Notes under the pieces: generated by a model
The model's database searches: none
Told to the model about the DNA's origin: nothing
The model's input: only the letters and a program-made list of their open reading frames with translations
Made by a program: the position numbers and the translations under genes
In this document: one piece after another, positions 9,175 through 17,160 of the stretch
How positions within the stretch are numbered: position 1 is the first letter of the stretch
Layout: each line of letters starts with the position of its first letter
NCBI GenBank assembly: GCA_964643255.1
Contig: CAZXSM010000002.1
Location: 1 to 64,000 of the forward strand
Length of the DNA: 64,000 nt
Reading direction: 5' to 3'
From: JAAYRG01 sp964643255
Lineage (GTDB): Bacteria; Bacillota; Clostridia; Lachnospirales; Lachnospiraceae

Positions 9175-10365
9175 TTAACTTGCCTTGAAATTATAAACAG
9201 GCTTAATTATTTTTATAACTTCTACAGTGTCTCCTATGTTATCTAATATCTCTTCTATAGGTTTATATGCCATTGGGGCTTCATCTAAAGTAGATGAGTT
9301 TACGCTAGTTGTATATATTCCGTCCATTTCCGTATGAAAGTCATTAAGATTTAAAGTCTTTTTTGCTTGTGTCCTACTCATCAATCTTCCAGCTCCATGG
9401 GGTGCTGATTGGTTCCAGTCATCATTTCCAAGGCCTCTTCCAATAATACATCCGTCTCTCATATTTATAGGAATTAATACTATCTCATCTTTCTTTGCAG
9501 AAATAGCACCTTTTCTAACTATATTGGTTTCATGGTCAATATAATTATGAATGGTTGTGAAATGTCCAAGACTTGTTAGCCCGTAGTTATCCAGTATTAA
9601 GTTCATTATAGTTTCTCGGTTAAAGTCAGCATACTCTTGACATATCTTCATATCATGAAGGTATTCCTCTCTGTAGCGTCCCGTTAGATAGCATAGATCT
9701 TTAGGAATATCTAGTTTCTTTGGTCTAAACTCTCTGTTTAGTTTTTTTATAGCTTTTTGTATTTGATCCTTTTTTCCGCTTTCTTTATATTCCTTAATAA
9801 TTTGTTCTTTTCTTTCATATACTTGGCCTTTTCCTTGCATTAATTCAATAGCCAACTTCTGATAATAATCTGCTACTTGCTTACCTAGATTTCTACTACC
9901 CGTATGAATAACTAGATATTTGTTGTTATCATCATCTTTGCCCACTTCTATAAAATGATTTCCACCACCAAGACTTCCAATACTTCTTTCAATTCTTTTA
10001 GTATTCTTCAACTCTCTATAGCAATGTAAGTCTTTAAGTTTATCGAACCGGACTGTTCTTCCGTCGTGTACATTTCTTCCGCTAGGTATATGTTTTCTAA
10101 TTATTTTATCTAGTTTTCCATAGTTAAGGTCAATGTCGCCTAGCTTAACAGTTAACATACCACATCCAATATCTACACCTACAATGTTAGGTATTAGCTT
10201 GTCTCCTAAGTCTGCTGTAAAACCAATAACACAGCCTTTTCCAGCATGTACATCAGGCATAATCCTGATTTTGCAATCCTTAAATGCCGGCTGGCTAGCT
10301 AAGACTTCTACTTGGTTTAATGCTTGGGATTCAATGTTATCAGTAAATATTTTTACATTATTCAT
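9175..10365 (-). CDS. rtcB: RNA-splicing ligase RtcB
   Basis: GTP- and Mn2+-dependent ligase that joins 2',3'-cyclic phosphate or 3'-phosphate RNA ends to 5'-OH ends (RNA repair). Using the ATG at 10365 (behind AAGGATGAG) the protein has 396 residues. It shows MPDVHAGKG at 36-44, DIGCGM with metal ligands Asp65 and Cys68, GSLGGGNHFIEV, HTGSRNLG, and HGAGRLMSR with the guanylylated His. The frame stays open up to 10566, but that extension enters the terminator of the preceding gene and looks noncoding. No archease or RtcA gene is adjacent. Confidence 0.93.
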   Translation of the reverse strand: MNNVKIFTDNIESQALNQVEVLASQPAFKDCKIRIMPDVHAGKGCVIGFTADLGDKLIPNIVGVDIGCGMLTVKLGDIDLNYGKLDKIIRKHIPSGRNVHDGRTVRFDKLKDLHCYRELKNTKRIERSIGSLGGGNHFIEVGKDDDNNKYLVIHTGSRNLGKQVADYYQKLAIELMQGKGQVYERKEQIIKEYKESGKKDQIQKAIKKLNREFRPKKLDIPKDLCYLTGRYREEYLHDMKICQEYADFNRETIMNLILDNYGLTSLGHFTTIHNYIDHETNIVRKGAISAKKDEIVLIPINMRDGCIIGRGLGNDDWNQSAPHGAGRLMSRTQAKKTLNLNDFHTEMDGIYTTSVNSSTLDEAPMAYKPIEEILDNIGDTVEVIKIIKPVYNFKAS

Positions 10366-10548
10366 TATCTCATCCTTTTTAAAATCTAAAATAGAAAATT
10401 TACTTATATATCTTATATATCTTATACTTTGCACTTTTCTACTTAATGACATTATAGCAAAGTTCCCTACTAGTCGCAACAGTCTGGTATAAGCTAACCC
10501 TTTAGTATCTAGATAAGCCAAACATTTGTTACACATATTATAAAAACA

Positions 10549-10593
10549 AAAAGTCCCATCTAGCAAACATAATGTCTTGTAGATGGGACTTTT
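10549..10593 (-). terminator. Strong terminator after the CopZ-like gene
   Basis: Perfect 14-bp stem: AAAAGTCCCATCTA (10549-10562) and TAGATGGGACTTTT (10580-10593), 17-base loop, with a T-rich tract following on the minus strand. It insulates rtcB from the metal module upstream. Confidence 0.88.
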
Positions 10594-10627
10594 ATAAAAA
10601 TGTATATTATAAGGGGATTTAATCTAT

Positions 10628-10855
10628 TTATCTTGCTCTAGTTTTTTTCACTTCGTATCCAAGTGATGTAATTGCATTTTCAATATCATCTGTAGATACT
10701 TTATCTTCATCAAAATCTAATTTTACTTTACTTGAGTTAAAAAGTACTTTAACACTTTCTGAATCTACACCATCTAATCCTTTTAGTGAATTATCTATTT
10801 TTTGTACACATGATGGACAAGTAAGTGTATCTAATTGAATTACTGCTTTTTTCAT
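10628..10855 (-). CDS. CopZ-like heavy-metal-associated protein
   Basis: 75-residue single HMA domain with ferredoxin-like fold. The soft-metal loop reads TLTCPSCVQKI (CxxC, Cys13 and Cys16), and DFDEDKVSTDDIENAITSLGYEV is the usual C-terminal half. Such proteins bind Cu(I), Zn or Cd and pass it to a P1B ATPase. The ATPase gene just upstream (11000-12856) lacks its own N-terminal HMA domain, so this is its likely partner. It has its own promoter with an FNR-type box at 10934-10947. Start ATG follows AAAGGAGAG. The metal is not determined. Confidence 0.88.
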   Translation of the reverse strand: MKKAVIQLDTLTCPSCVQKIDNSLKGLDGVDSESVKVLFNSSKVKLDFDEDKVSTDDIENAITSLGYEVKKTRAR

Positions 10856-10905
10856 AATAAATCTCTCCTTTATTTTTTTTGATTGTTTTTTCTTCTTGTA
10901 ATTAT

Positions 10906-10947
10906 ATTATATACTATATTGTTGATAAATAAATTGATTTAAATCAA
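10906..10947 (-). promoter_or_regulatory. FNR/CRP-type box with correctly spaced -10 element
   Basis: The 20-bp perfect palindrome AAATTGATTTAAATCAATTT (10931-10950) contains TTGAT-N4-ATCAA (10934-10947), identical to the classical FNR half-sites and spacing. On the minus strand TATAAT at 10911-10906 begins 29.5 bp from its centre, which puts the box near -41.5, the class II activator position. It is about 80 bases before the CopZ-like gene. The regulator is not in the window. Confidence 0.6.
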
Positions 10948-10999
10948 TTTTTATAATTTATTTTCTATTATTATTTTATATTTACTATAAATTAGAATC

Positions 11000-12856
11000 T
11001 TATCTTAATTTATAGTAAAGTAATCTCATACCATTAAAGATAACTACTAAAATACTTGCTTGGTGGACCAACATACCTATTGACATATTCATCCAGTCAC
11101 TAAAGAATACACTTGCTAGTAGTACTAATACAACACCTACTGCAATAACAATATTTTGTCTCATATTAGATGCTGTTGCTTTTGCTAATCCTAGGGCATG
11201 AGGTAGACGAGAGAAATCTGAGTTGGCGAGTACAACATCTGATGTTTCAATAGCTACATCTGTGCCACTTCCCATAGCAATTCCTATTTCAGCTAAGGCT
11301 AATGATGGACTATCATTTACTCCGTCTCCAACAAATGCTACAATCTGACCTCTATCTTGCAATTCTTTAATATAGGCAGACTTATCTTCTGGTAACATAT
11401 GCCCATGAGCTTCTGTAAGCCCAAGTTCTTTAGCTACTACATCAACTGTTCCTTGATTGTCACCTGATAAAACTACTAAGTTTTTAACACCTAGGTCTTT
11501 TAACTTTTGCAAATGTTCTTTTACATTTTCTCTAATTTGATCTCTAATACCCATTAGCATTTTAAGTTCGCCGTCAACAGATGTAATTACTAGTGAATTA
11601 CCTCTTTCTTCAAAATACTTAATATCAGAAAGCGCCTCTTTACTTATATTAACATTTTCTTTTTCCATAAGTGCATAATTACCCACTGCTACTCTCTTAC
11701 CATCTACATCTGCTACAATTCCTCCACCCTTAACAACATCAGTATTTTCAACTGTATACGAAGTGGTATCTCCAATATAATCTACTATAGCTTTTGCAAG
11801 TGGATGATCAGATTCTTTTTCAATACTTGATATATAAGCTAAAACTTTATCCAAGTTATCTTCATCAACATAAGTTTTAGTGTCTGCTACTTCAGGGTTT
11901 CCTATTGTCAAAGTTCCTGTTTTATCAAATACCATCGTATCTACTTTACTAAAGTCTTGAATTACCTCACTACCCTTTAACAATACGCCGTTTTTTGCTC
12001 CATTACCAAGACCAGCTACGTTTGAAACTGGTACACCGATAACAAGTGCTCCTGGGCAACCTAGAACCAAGATTGTTATTGCCAGTGGTAGATTTTGAGT
12101 AACTAGATATACAATTATTCCTAGTAGCAAAACTGCTGGAGTATACCATTTTGAAAATCTGTCAATAAAACGTTCCGCTTCAGACTTTGAATCTTGAGCT
12201 TCTTCTACTAATTCAATGATTTTACCAAAGGTTGTATCTTCTCCAACACGATCTGCCCTAATTTGAATAGTTCCATTCTCTAAGATCGTTCCAGCATATA
12301 CTCCTGAGTCTATTTCTTTAGAAACTGGAAGAGACTCACCTGTTATACTAGCTTCATTTATATTTCCTTGACCTACTAGGACAGTTCCATCAACTGGTAC
12401 TTTCGCACCTGTTTTAACAAGAAGTATATCTCCTTCATCTACATCCCAGACATCTACTTCTTCAAACTCCCCATCTTCCCTTTGTTTTAGGGCCGTATCT
12501 GGTGCCATTTCTGTTAATTCCTTAATAGCTGAACGAGTTTTGTTTAATGTTCTTTGTTCTAAGAAAGCACCAAAGAGGAATAAGAAGGTAACAACTGCTG
12601 ATTCTTCATATTCACCTATATAAAATGCTCCAAGAACTGCTATAGTAACTAGTAAATCTATACTTATAACCTTAACTTTTATTGCTTGATATGCTTGAAT
12701 TGCTATAGGTAAGAAACCTATAATACCTGCAATTATAAATGCTACATTTGTTACTTGTGTTTTTTGAAAACCAAATCTACTAATATAACCGATTGCTAGT
12801 AAAATAGCACTTACTAATGTTATTTGATTTTTCTTACTTAATATAAATCTTTGCAT
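11000..12856 (-). CDS. P1B-type metal ATPase with CPG membrane motif
   Basis: 618-residue heavy-metal pump without an N-terminal metal-binding domain. Visible motifs: TGES (172-175), DKTGT with phosphorylated Asp311, SDHP (349-352), GDGVND (510-515). The metal-site helix reads GCPGALVIGVPVSN with Cys267-Pro268-Gly269, where copper and zinc/cadmium pumps have CPC, cobalt-type pumps SPC, and others CPH or TPC. The last helix reads VHQASILVVIFNGMRLL, not the usual zinc or copper signature. Substrate is therefore open. It lies between a 100-residue HPEF protein upstream and the CopZ-like gene downstream, which probably supplies the missing metal-binding domain. Start ATG follows AGGAGG. Confidence 0.9.
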   Translation of the reverse strand: MQRFILSKKNQITLVSAILLAIGYISRFGFQKTQVTNVAFIIAGIIGFLPIAIQAYQAIKVKVISIDLLVTIAVLGAFYIGEYEESAVVTFLFLFGAFLEQRTLNKTRSAIKELTEMAPDTALKQREDGEFEEVDVWDVDEGDILLVKTGAKVPVDGTVLVGQGNINEASITGESLPVSKEIDSGVYAGTILENGTIQIRADRVGEDTTFGKIIELVEEAQDSKSEAERFIDRFSKWYTPAVLLLGIIVYLVTQNLPLAITILVLGCPGALVIGVPVSNVAGLGNGAKNGVLLKGSEVIQDFSKVDTMVFDKTGTLTIGNPEVADTKTYVDEDNLDKVLAYISSIEKESDHPLAKAIVDYIGDTTSYTVENTDVVKGGGIVADVDGKRVAVGNYALMEKENVNISKEALSDIKYFEERGNSLVITSVDGELKMLMGIRDQIRENVKEHLQKLKDLGVKNLVVLSGDNQGTVDVVAKELGLTEAHGHMLPEDKSAYIKELQDRGQIVAFVGDGVNDSPSLALAEIGIAMGSGTDVAIETSDVVLANSDFSRLPHALGLAKATASNMRQNIVIAVGVVLVLLASVFFSDWMNMSIGMLVHQASILVVIFNGMRLLYYKLR

Positions 12857-12972
12857 TATACTCGCCTCCTGATTTTTATATCTTACTTTATATTTATATT
12901 TAAATAGAATTTTACTACAATAATTATTTACCTTGAATTTAATATATTTATTTGTTTAAAATATATATTAAT

Positions 12973-13095
12973 ATTCTAAGAATCTAGCTTAAGTCTTTTA
13001 AGATTCTAGACTCTTAGAATGGGATTTTCTAATTAATAATCTATAATCTTAGTTAAGTCTCCAGAAGTAAGTTTGCTAATGACTACCTCTGGAGA
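12973..13095. repeat. Two inverted repeats between the HPEF gene and the ATPase
   Basis: An imperfect 48-base hairpin has outer arms ATTCTAAGA (12973-12981) and TCTTAGAAT (13012-13020). A second repeat, TCTCCAGA (13058-13065) and TCTGGAGA (13088-13095), lies just after the HPEF stop. Neither is followed by a good T run on the minus strand, so they may be weak terminators or mRNA-processing hairpins. Confidence 0.5.
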
Positions 13096-13103
13096 TAGTA
13101 TTC

Positions 13104-13406
13104 TTAAGCCTTATAAGCCTCATCTAACTCAGCTAACATATTGTATACTGCTTCATAAGTTTCACATACACCGCTAGGAATCCTGTAGTTATCTGTTATT
13201 TCACGCAAATTACTAAATTCATCCTTTAAGTCTGGTTTTTCTGATCCTGCTTCATCAATCTTAGCTGATAATGAAACATATTCTTTCTCAACATCATAGA
13301 ATTCCGGATGACTTGGTCCATGAACTCTTAAAACAACAGGTACATATTGTTCTAATAATTGTAAGTTTTTTTCTTTTACTTCATTAAAGTTTGTTTTGTT
13401 AGACAT
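13104..13406 (-). CDS. 100-residue HPEF protein, unrecognised
   Basis: Small acidic, mostly helical, soluble protein. Notable are PVVLRVHGPSHPEFYDVEKEY (His at 29 and 33 within an HGxxHPEF motif) and one Cys in IPSGVCETYEAVYNML. The His/Glu/Cys set could bind a metal, and the helical pattern faintly recalls hemerythrin or iron-sulfur-repair proteins, but I cannot assign a family. It precedes the CPG-type ATPase on the same strand, 247 bases away. A TTGAT-N4-ATCAA box like the one before the CopZ-like gene lies upstream, across the assembly gap. Start ATG follows AAGAGGT. A role in metal or redox stress is inferred from context only. Confidence 0.7.
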   Translation of the reverse strand: MSNKTNFNEVKEKNLQLLEQYVPVVLRVHGPSHPEFYDVEKEYVSLSAKIDEAGSEKPDLKDEFSNLREITDNYRIPSGVCETYEAVYNMLAELDEAYKA

Positions 13407-13474
13407 ATCGATTACCTCTTTCTTATTTATAAAATCTTATTTGCTAAATTGTTTTCTTTTTTACTACTAAGCAT

Positions 13475-13629
13475 ATTGTAACAGGGGTTATAAAATAATG
13501 AATTGATTNNNNNNNNNNNNNNNNNNNNNNNNNNNNNNNNNNNNNNNNNNNNNNNNNNNNNNNNNNNNNNNNNNNNNNNNNNNNNNNNNNNNNNNNNNNN
13601 NNNNNNNNTAATGAATTGATTTTAATCAA
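13475..13629 (-). promoter_or_regulatory. FNR/CRP-type box and -10 of the HPEF gene, split by the gap
   Basis: TTGAT-TTTA-ATCAA at 13616-13629 is a second exact FNR-type site. A minus-strand TACAAT lies at 13480-13475. As assembled they are 140 bases apart, but if the gap is collapsed on the 13-bp repeat that flanks it, the box centre falls exactly 29.5 bp from the -10 element, as in front of the CopZ-like gene. Confidence 0.5.
13509..13608. other. 100-N assembly gap with identical flanks
   Basis: TAATGAATTGATT ends at 13508 immediately before the Ns and starts again at 13609 immediately after them. This is what unmerged overlapping contig ends look like, so the true gap may be zero. Confidence 0.85.
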
Positions 13630-13830
13630 GTATTAAAAACTTATTTAAAAAAGATAATGTATATATAAGTATAATGTGGTTTTTGAATTAGCGTTTATTA
13701 TTGTATTGATATTTTTTAACTTATAATTTGATTTTTTAATATATATGATACATAATTAATCTTATTATGTTGGTTCAATAATATTTAATTTAAAAATATA
13801 TAGGTTTGTCTATATATTTAGGAGGTAAAA

Positions 13831-14736
13831 ATGAAAAAAAGTAAATCAATAATATTGGCACTATTTTGTTGCTTGTTATGGGGTCTTGTTTTTCCTATAT
13901 TACAGTTACTTTATGGCCAATTAAATATGACTAGTGATTTTGCCAAGATAACTCTTGCAGGTATGAGGTTTTTTTTGGCTGGAATTTTCGTATTATTATA
14001 TTATGCTTTTGCTAATAAGAAGTTTCCGAAGATTAACTCTGCTAATACCTTAGGCAAACTAAGCCTTCTTGGTTTATTCCAAACAACCTTGCTTTATGCC
14101 TTCTTTTTTATTGGTTCTTCAAATACAACAGGTGTTAAATCTGCGGTTCTATCACAATTTGATATATTTATTGTAGTTATTTTAGCTCATTTTTTATTAA
14201 ACAATGAAAAAATCAATTATAAGAAGATTTTAGCCCTTGTATTAGGACTAGTTGGTATGGTTGTTGTTAATATCAATAGTCTAGGAACAAGTGAAGCATT
14301 CTGGAATTTTTCACTAAAAGGTGAAGGGTTTTTAATAATTAGTGGGGTGTTTGCAGCTATTGGTACTATTTTAGCAAAGAGCTTCGGAAGAAATATTGAT
14401 GCAGTATTAATGAATGGATGGCAACTTACTATAGGTGGAGCCTTTCTACTTATTATTGGATTTCTTACTTATGGACAATTAGTAGCTTTCCCAAATACTT
14501 ATTCATTTGTTTTATTCTTATCCTTAGCCCTAATATCTGCTTTAGCCTTTACTATATGGTATAGGGTATTAAAAAATGTTAAAGCTAGTGAAATTACTAT
14601 ATACAAGTTTACAGTTCCAATCATTGGAGCCATTGCCTCAGCTATAATTGTTCCTGGCGAAAGTATATCTATATACAGTTTTATAGGTTTACTTTTAGTT
14701 TCACTAGGAATATATTTGAGTAACAAAAATAATTAA
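13831..14736 (+). CDS. EamA/DMT-family transporter
   Basis: 301-residue membrane protein with about ten hydrophobic segments in two EamA repeats (residues 5-146 and 160-297). LLWGLVFPILQLLYG near the N-terminus and FTVPIIGAIASAIIVPGESIS near the C-terminus are typical of drug/metabolite exporters. Substrates in this family include amino acids, nucleosides and toxins; none can be assigned. Start ATG follows AGGAGGT. It stands alone between the two metal-handling regions, so a link to metals is possible but unsupported. Confidence 0.88.
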   Translation: MKKSKSIILALFCCLLWGLVFPILQLLYGQLNMTSDFAKITLAGMRFFLAGIFVLLYYAFANKKFPKINSANTLGKLSLLGLFQTTLLYAFFFIGSSNTTGVKSAVLSQFDIFIVVILAHFLLNNEKINYKKILALVLGLVGMVVVNINSLGTSEAFWNFSLKGEGFLIISGVFAAIGTILAKSFGRNIDAVLMNGWQLTIGGAFLLIIGFLTYGQLVAFPNTYSFVLFLSLALISALAFTIWYRVLKNVKASEITIYKFTVPIIGAIASAIIVPGESISIYSFIGLLLVSLGIYLSNKNN

Positions 14737-14789
14737 TACTTTCATAAATACCTTCGATTTCTCATAATATATACAAATCACTATTATGA

Positions 14790-15335
14790 ATGTGGGGTAT
14801 TGTATTGGATTTTCAAGAGAGCCAAACATATATAAATCTACAAATATCATTATTGAATTTATTAGAAGAAAGTACATTACTTGATCTTTATGAAGCACAA
14901 GCAAATGAGGAAGTATTAATCCCAATCAGTTTATTGTTTAGTACAAATGCTAGACATTCTAGATTTATAGCTAACCGTATACATGGCACTATCTACGGAG
15001 AAACAATAACATTAGATAATTTAATAGCAGCAAGAGAACGTGAAGACAGAGAATTAAATTTATATTTAGAGTATTCTGAGCAAGCATTAGAAGAAGGATA
15101 CGATGAGTTTGCTTCTCTATTTAACGGGATCTCAAACATTTTACGTAATCATCTTTTTGCTTATGAGGCTGCAATAGATGATATTATTAGTAATCAATTG
15201 TTTTGCAAGCCAGAAGAAACTCTGTGGATATGTATTGGATGCGGAAATATCATTAGTGGCTTATGTGCACCAGAAGTATGTCCAGTGTGTTTGACTCCTC
15301 AAGGATTTTACCAACAATTAACAACATATGAATAA
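14790..15335 (+). CDS. Rubrerythrin-like protein with degenerate diiron site
   Basis: 181 residues. Positions of about 85-140 (AAREREDRELNLYLEYSEQA and the following helix) resemble the second helix pair of rubrerythrin. The C-terminus carries a rubredoxin-like centre: WICIGCGNI and CPVCLTPQGF, two CxxC pairs for an FeS4 site. In the last ferritin helix the expected ExxH reads LRNH, so an iron-ligand Glu appears missing and peroxidase activity may be lost. The start is uncertain: the ATG at 14790 has a poor ribosome binding site, and a TTG a few codons later follows GGGG. Likely role, if active, is oxidative-stress electron transfer. Confidence 0.7.
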   Translation: MWGIVLDFQESQTYINLQISLLNLLEESTLLDLYEAQANEEVLIPISLLFSTNARHSRFIANRIHGTIYGETITLDNLIAAREREDRELNLYLEYSEQALEEGYDEFASLFNGISNILRNHLFAYEAAIDDIISNQLFCKPEETLWICIGCGNIISGLCAPEVCPVCLTPQGFYQQLTTYE

Positions 15336-15504
15336 ATAAGTTGTATTATAATTAATCTTCTTCAATTACCTAGGTTTAGCCACTTAGAATGCTAGCATTA
15401 GTTATAAATATTTGATACAATTATATATAGAACAAGTTATGAACTGTTAAATAGCTAAAACATGTTATTTATATATATTTATATCATTTTACTAGGAGGA
15501 TTTT

Positions 15505-16554
15505 ATGTCAGACTTTAACTATCACGAAAAACTCAATATTAAGAATACAAAAAAATTACGTGAGCTTATATCTGAACTACCACGTTTTTGTGGTGATTTT
15601 TTTAGAGGTATGGAAAACACTACATCTTCCAAAACTAGAATAGCTTATGCATATGACTTAAAAGTTTTTTTTGAGTTTATATGCAATACAAATCCTGCTT
15701 ATAAAAACGCTTCTATAAAAGAGTTCAAAATTGATATTCTGGATAATGTCACAGCTCTTGATATAGAAGAATATCTAGAGTATTTAACATATTATAAATC
15801 TGAGGATAAAGAATATATTAATTCTGCTACTGGTAAAAAAAGAAAATTAACTACGCTTCGAAGTTTTTATAATTATTATTATAAAAAGGAAATGATTGAA
15901 ACTAACCCAACTGTTCTAGTTGATTTGCCTAAGATTACTAGTAAGGAAATTATTCGATTAGATCCTGATGAAGTTGCCAAGCTCTTGGATGCAGTAGAAT
16001 CTGGAGAACATTTGACAGAAAGGCAAAAAGCCTATCATAACAAAACGAAAAAAAGGGACCTAGCTATTATAACTCTCTTTTTAGGTACAGGTATTCGTGT
16101 TTCTGAATGTGTTGGCTTAGATGTTGATGACGTTGACTTTAATAATGATGGCATAAAAATAACTCGTAAAGGTGGAAACGAAGCCATTATATACTTCGGT
16201 GAAGAGGTAAGAGATGCCCTTGAGGACTATATGATTGAACGGGAAGATATCATTACCAAGGAAGGTCATGAAGATGCTCTCTTCCTATCCTTACAAAACC
16301 GTCGTATAAGTGTTAGGGCTGTTGAAAATCTTGTTAAGAAATATTCAAGTAGCGTTACAAGTCTAAAAAATATAACACCCCACAAATTAAGAAGTACTTA
16401 TGGTACTAGTCTTTATCAGGCCACAGGAGATATATATTTAGTGGCTGATGTTTTAGGACATAGTGATGTTAATACAACAAAAAAACACTATGCGGCAATT
16501 TTAGACTCTAGGCGAAGAGGCGCTGCTGACAAAGTTAAATTAAGAAAAGATTAA
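15505..16554 (+). CDS. Tyrosine recombinase/integrase (XerC/D type)
   Basis: 349-residue site-specific recombinase with N-terminal SAM-like DNA-binding domain (about 15-125) and catalytic domain (155-345). Catalytic residues visible: Arg in GTGIRVSECV, HKLR (about 291-294), GHSD, and the nucleophile Tyr in TTKKHYA. Length and layout fit chromosomal Xer-like recombinases of Clostridia rather than phage integrases, and no phage genes or attachment repeats flank it. Start ATG follows AGGAGG; a terminator follows the stop. A role in chromosome dimer resolution is plausible but not shown. Confidence 0.85.
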   Translation: MSDFNYHEKLNIKNTKKLRELISELPRFCGDFFRGMENTTSSKTRIAYAYDLKVFFEFICNTNPAYKNASIKEFKIDILDNVTALDIEEYLEYLTYYKSEDKEYINSATGKKRKLTTLRSFYNYYYKKEMIETNPTVLVDLPKITSKEIIRLDPDEVAKLLDAVESGEHLTERQKAYHNKTKKRDLAIITLFLGTGIRVSECVGLDVDDVDFNNDGIKITRKGGNEAIIYFGEEVRDALEDYMIEREDIITKEGHEDALFLSLQNRRISVRAVENLVKKYSSSVTSLKNITPHKLRSTYGTSLYQATGDIYLVADVLGHSDVNTTKKHYAAILDSRRRGAADKVKLRKD

Positions 16555-16570
16555 ATCAAAATATATATTT

Positions 16571-16611
16571 GGTCTAAGGTTATCATTAAGTAAACCTTAG
16601 GCCATTTTTTT
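16571..16611 (+). terminator. Terminator of the recombinase gene
   Basis: GGTCTAAGGTT (16571-16581) pairs with AACCTTAGGCC (16593-16603) through one G-U, followed by seven Ts. Confidence 0.88.
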
Positions 16612-16623
16612 GCTATAAAAGCC

Positions 16624-16683
16624 TTGACAATTGAGTGGTCATTCAACTATAATATAAGCATAGTTGAGTGGCCACTCAACTAT
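16624..16683 (+). promoter_or_regulatory. Metal-responsive promoter with two ArsR/SmtB operators
   Basis: TTGACA (16624-16629), 18-base spacer, TATAAT (16648-16653). Operator 1, TTGAGTGGTCATTCAA (16631-16646), fills the spacer and has one mismatched pair. Operator 2, TTGAGTGGCCACTCAA (16664-16679), lies over the expected start site and is perfectly symmetric, extending to a 24-bp palindrome at 16660-16683. The position blocks polymerase when the adjacent ArsR protein binds without metal. Confidence 0.88.
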
Positions 16684-16747
16684 CTTTACTTTTTAAACAA
16701 ACTTATATAAGACTATATATTAGATATTAGTATTGGAGGTTTAATAG

Positions 16748-17107
16748 ATGTCAGATGAAAAAATTATATGTGATTGCGAAGTCATTCACGAAGATGTTGT
16801 TAATAAAGTTAAAGAGAATATGAATGATAAAGAAGAACTTACTAAGCTGGCAGACTTTTTTAAAATATTCGGTGATTCCACACGAATAAATATTCTTAGT
16901 GCCTTAAACCAACATGAAATGTGTACTTGTGATTTGGCTGTTTTGCTTAATATGACTAAATCAGCAATCTCTCATCAACTTAGAACCCTGAAAAACGCTA
17001 AGTTAGTCAAGTCTAGAAGAGAAGGTAGAAATGTATTTTACTCTTTAAATGACAAACACGTTCAAGATATTTTCGAAATTGGCCTAGAACACATCAGACA
17101 TGATTAA
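16748..17107 (+). CDS. ArsR/SmtB-family metal sensor (CadC-like)
   Basis: 119-residue winged-helix repressor that leaves DNA on binding metal. It has an N-terminal CDC (Cys8-Asp-Cys10) extension, the alpha-3 site MCTCDLA (Cys-x-Cys, the ELCVCDL box), HTH TKSAISHQLRTLKNAKLV, and a C-terminal helix DKHVQDIFEIGLEHIRH with the spaced Asp/His set of the alpha-5 zinc site. Having both the N-terminal/alpha-3 and alpha-5 sites is the CadC pattern, sensing Cd, Pb or Zn. Start ATG follows GGAGG. It heads an operon with a metal-binding protein and a P1B ATPase. Confidence 0.9.
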   Translation: MSDEKIICDCEVIHEDVVNKVKENMNDKEELTKLADFFKIFGDSTRINILSALNQHEMCTCDLAVLLNMTKSAISHQLRTLKNAKLVKSRREGRNVFYSLNDKHVQDIFEIGLEHIRHD

Positions 17108-17160
17108 TCAATAACATTTATAAATTATAAACATATATTACATAAGATAAGGAGAATATT

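Larger units (their letters stand above)
13407..13830. other. 424-bp intergenic stretch with assembly gap
   Basis: Contains the HPEF promoter region, the 100-N gap with its flanking 13-bp repeat, an FNR-type box at 13616-13629, and about 200 bases of AT-rich DNA before the EamA gene. No gene is visible; the frame crossing the Ns is an artefact. Confidence 0.85.

Noticed and set aside
10366..10566. 67-residue N-terminal extension of RtcB
   Set aside because: It enters the terminator hairpin of the preceding gene, and a good ribosome binding site precedes the ATG at 10365.
13444..13629. 61-codon minus-strand frame through the N run
   Set aside because: More than half is unknown sequence, and both ends are AT-rich promoter DNA.
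15505..16554. Integrase marking a prophage or genomic island
   Set aside because: No phage genes, tRNA or attachment repeats nearby; it looks like a chromosomal Xer-type enzyme.
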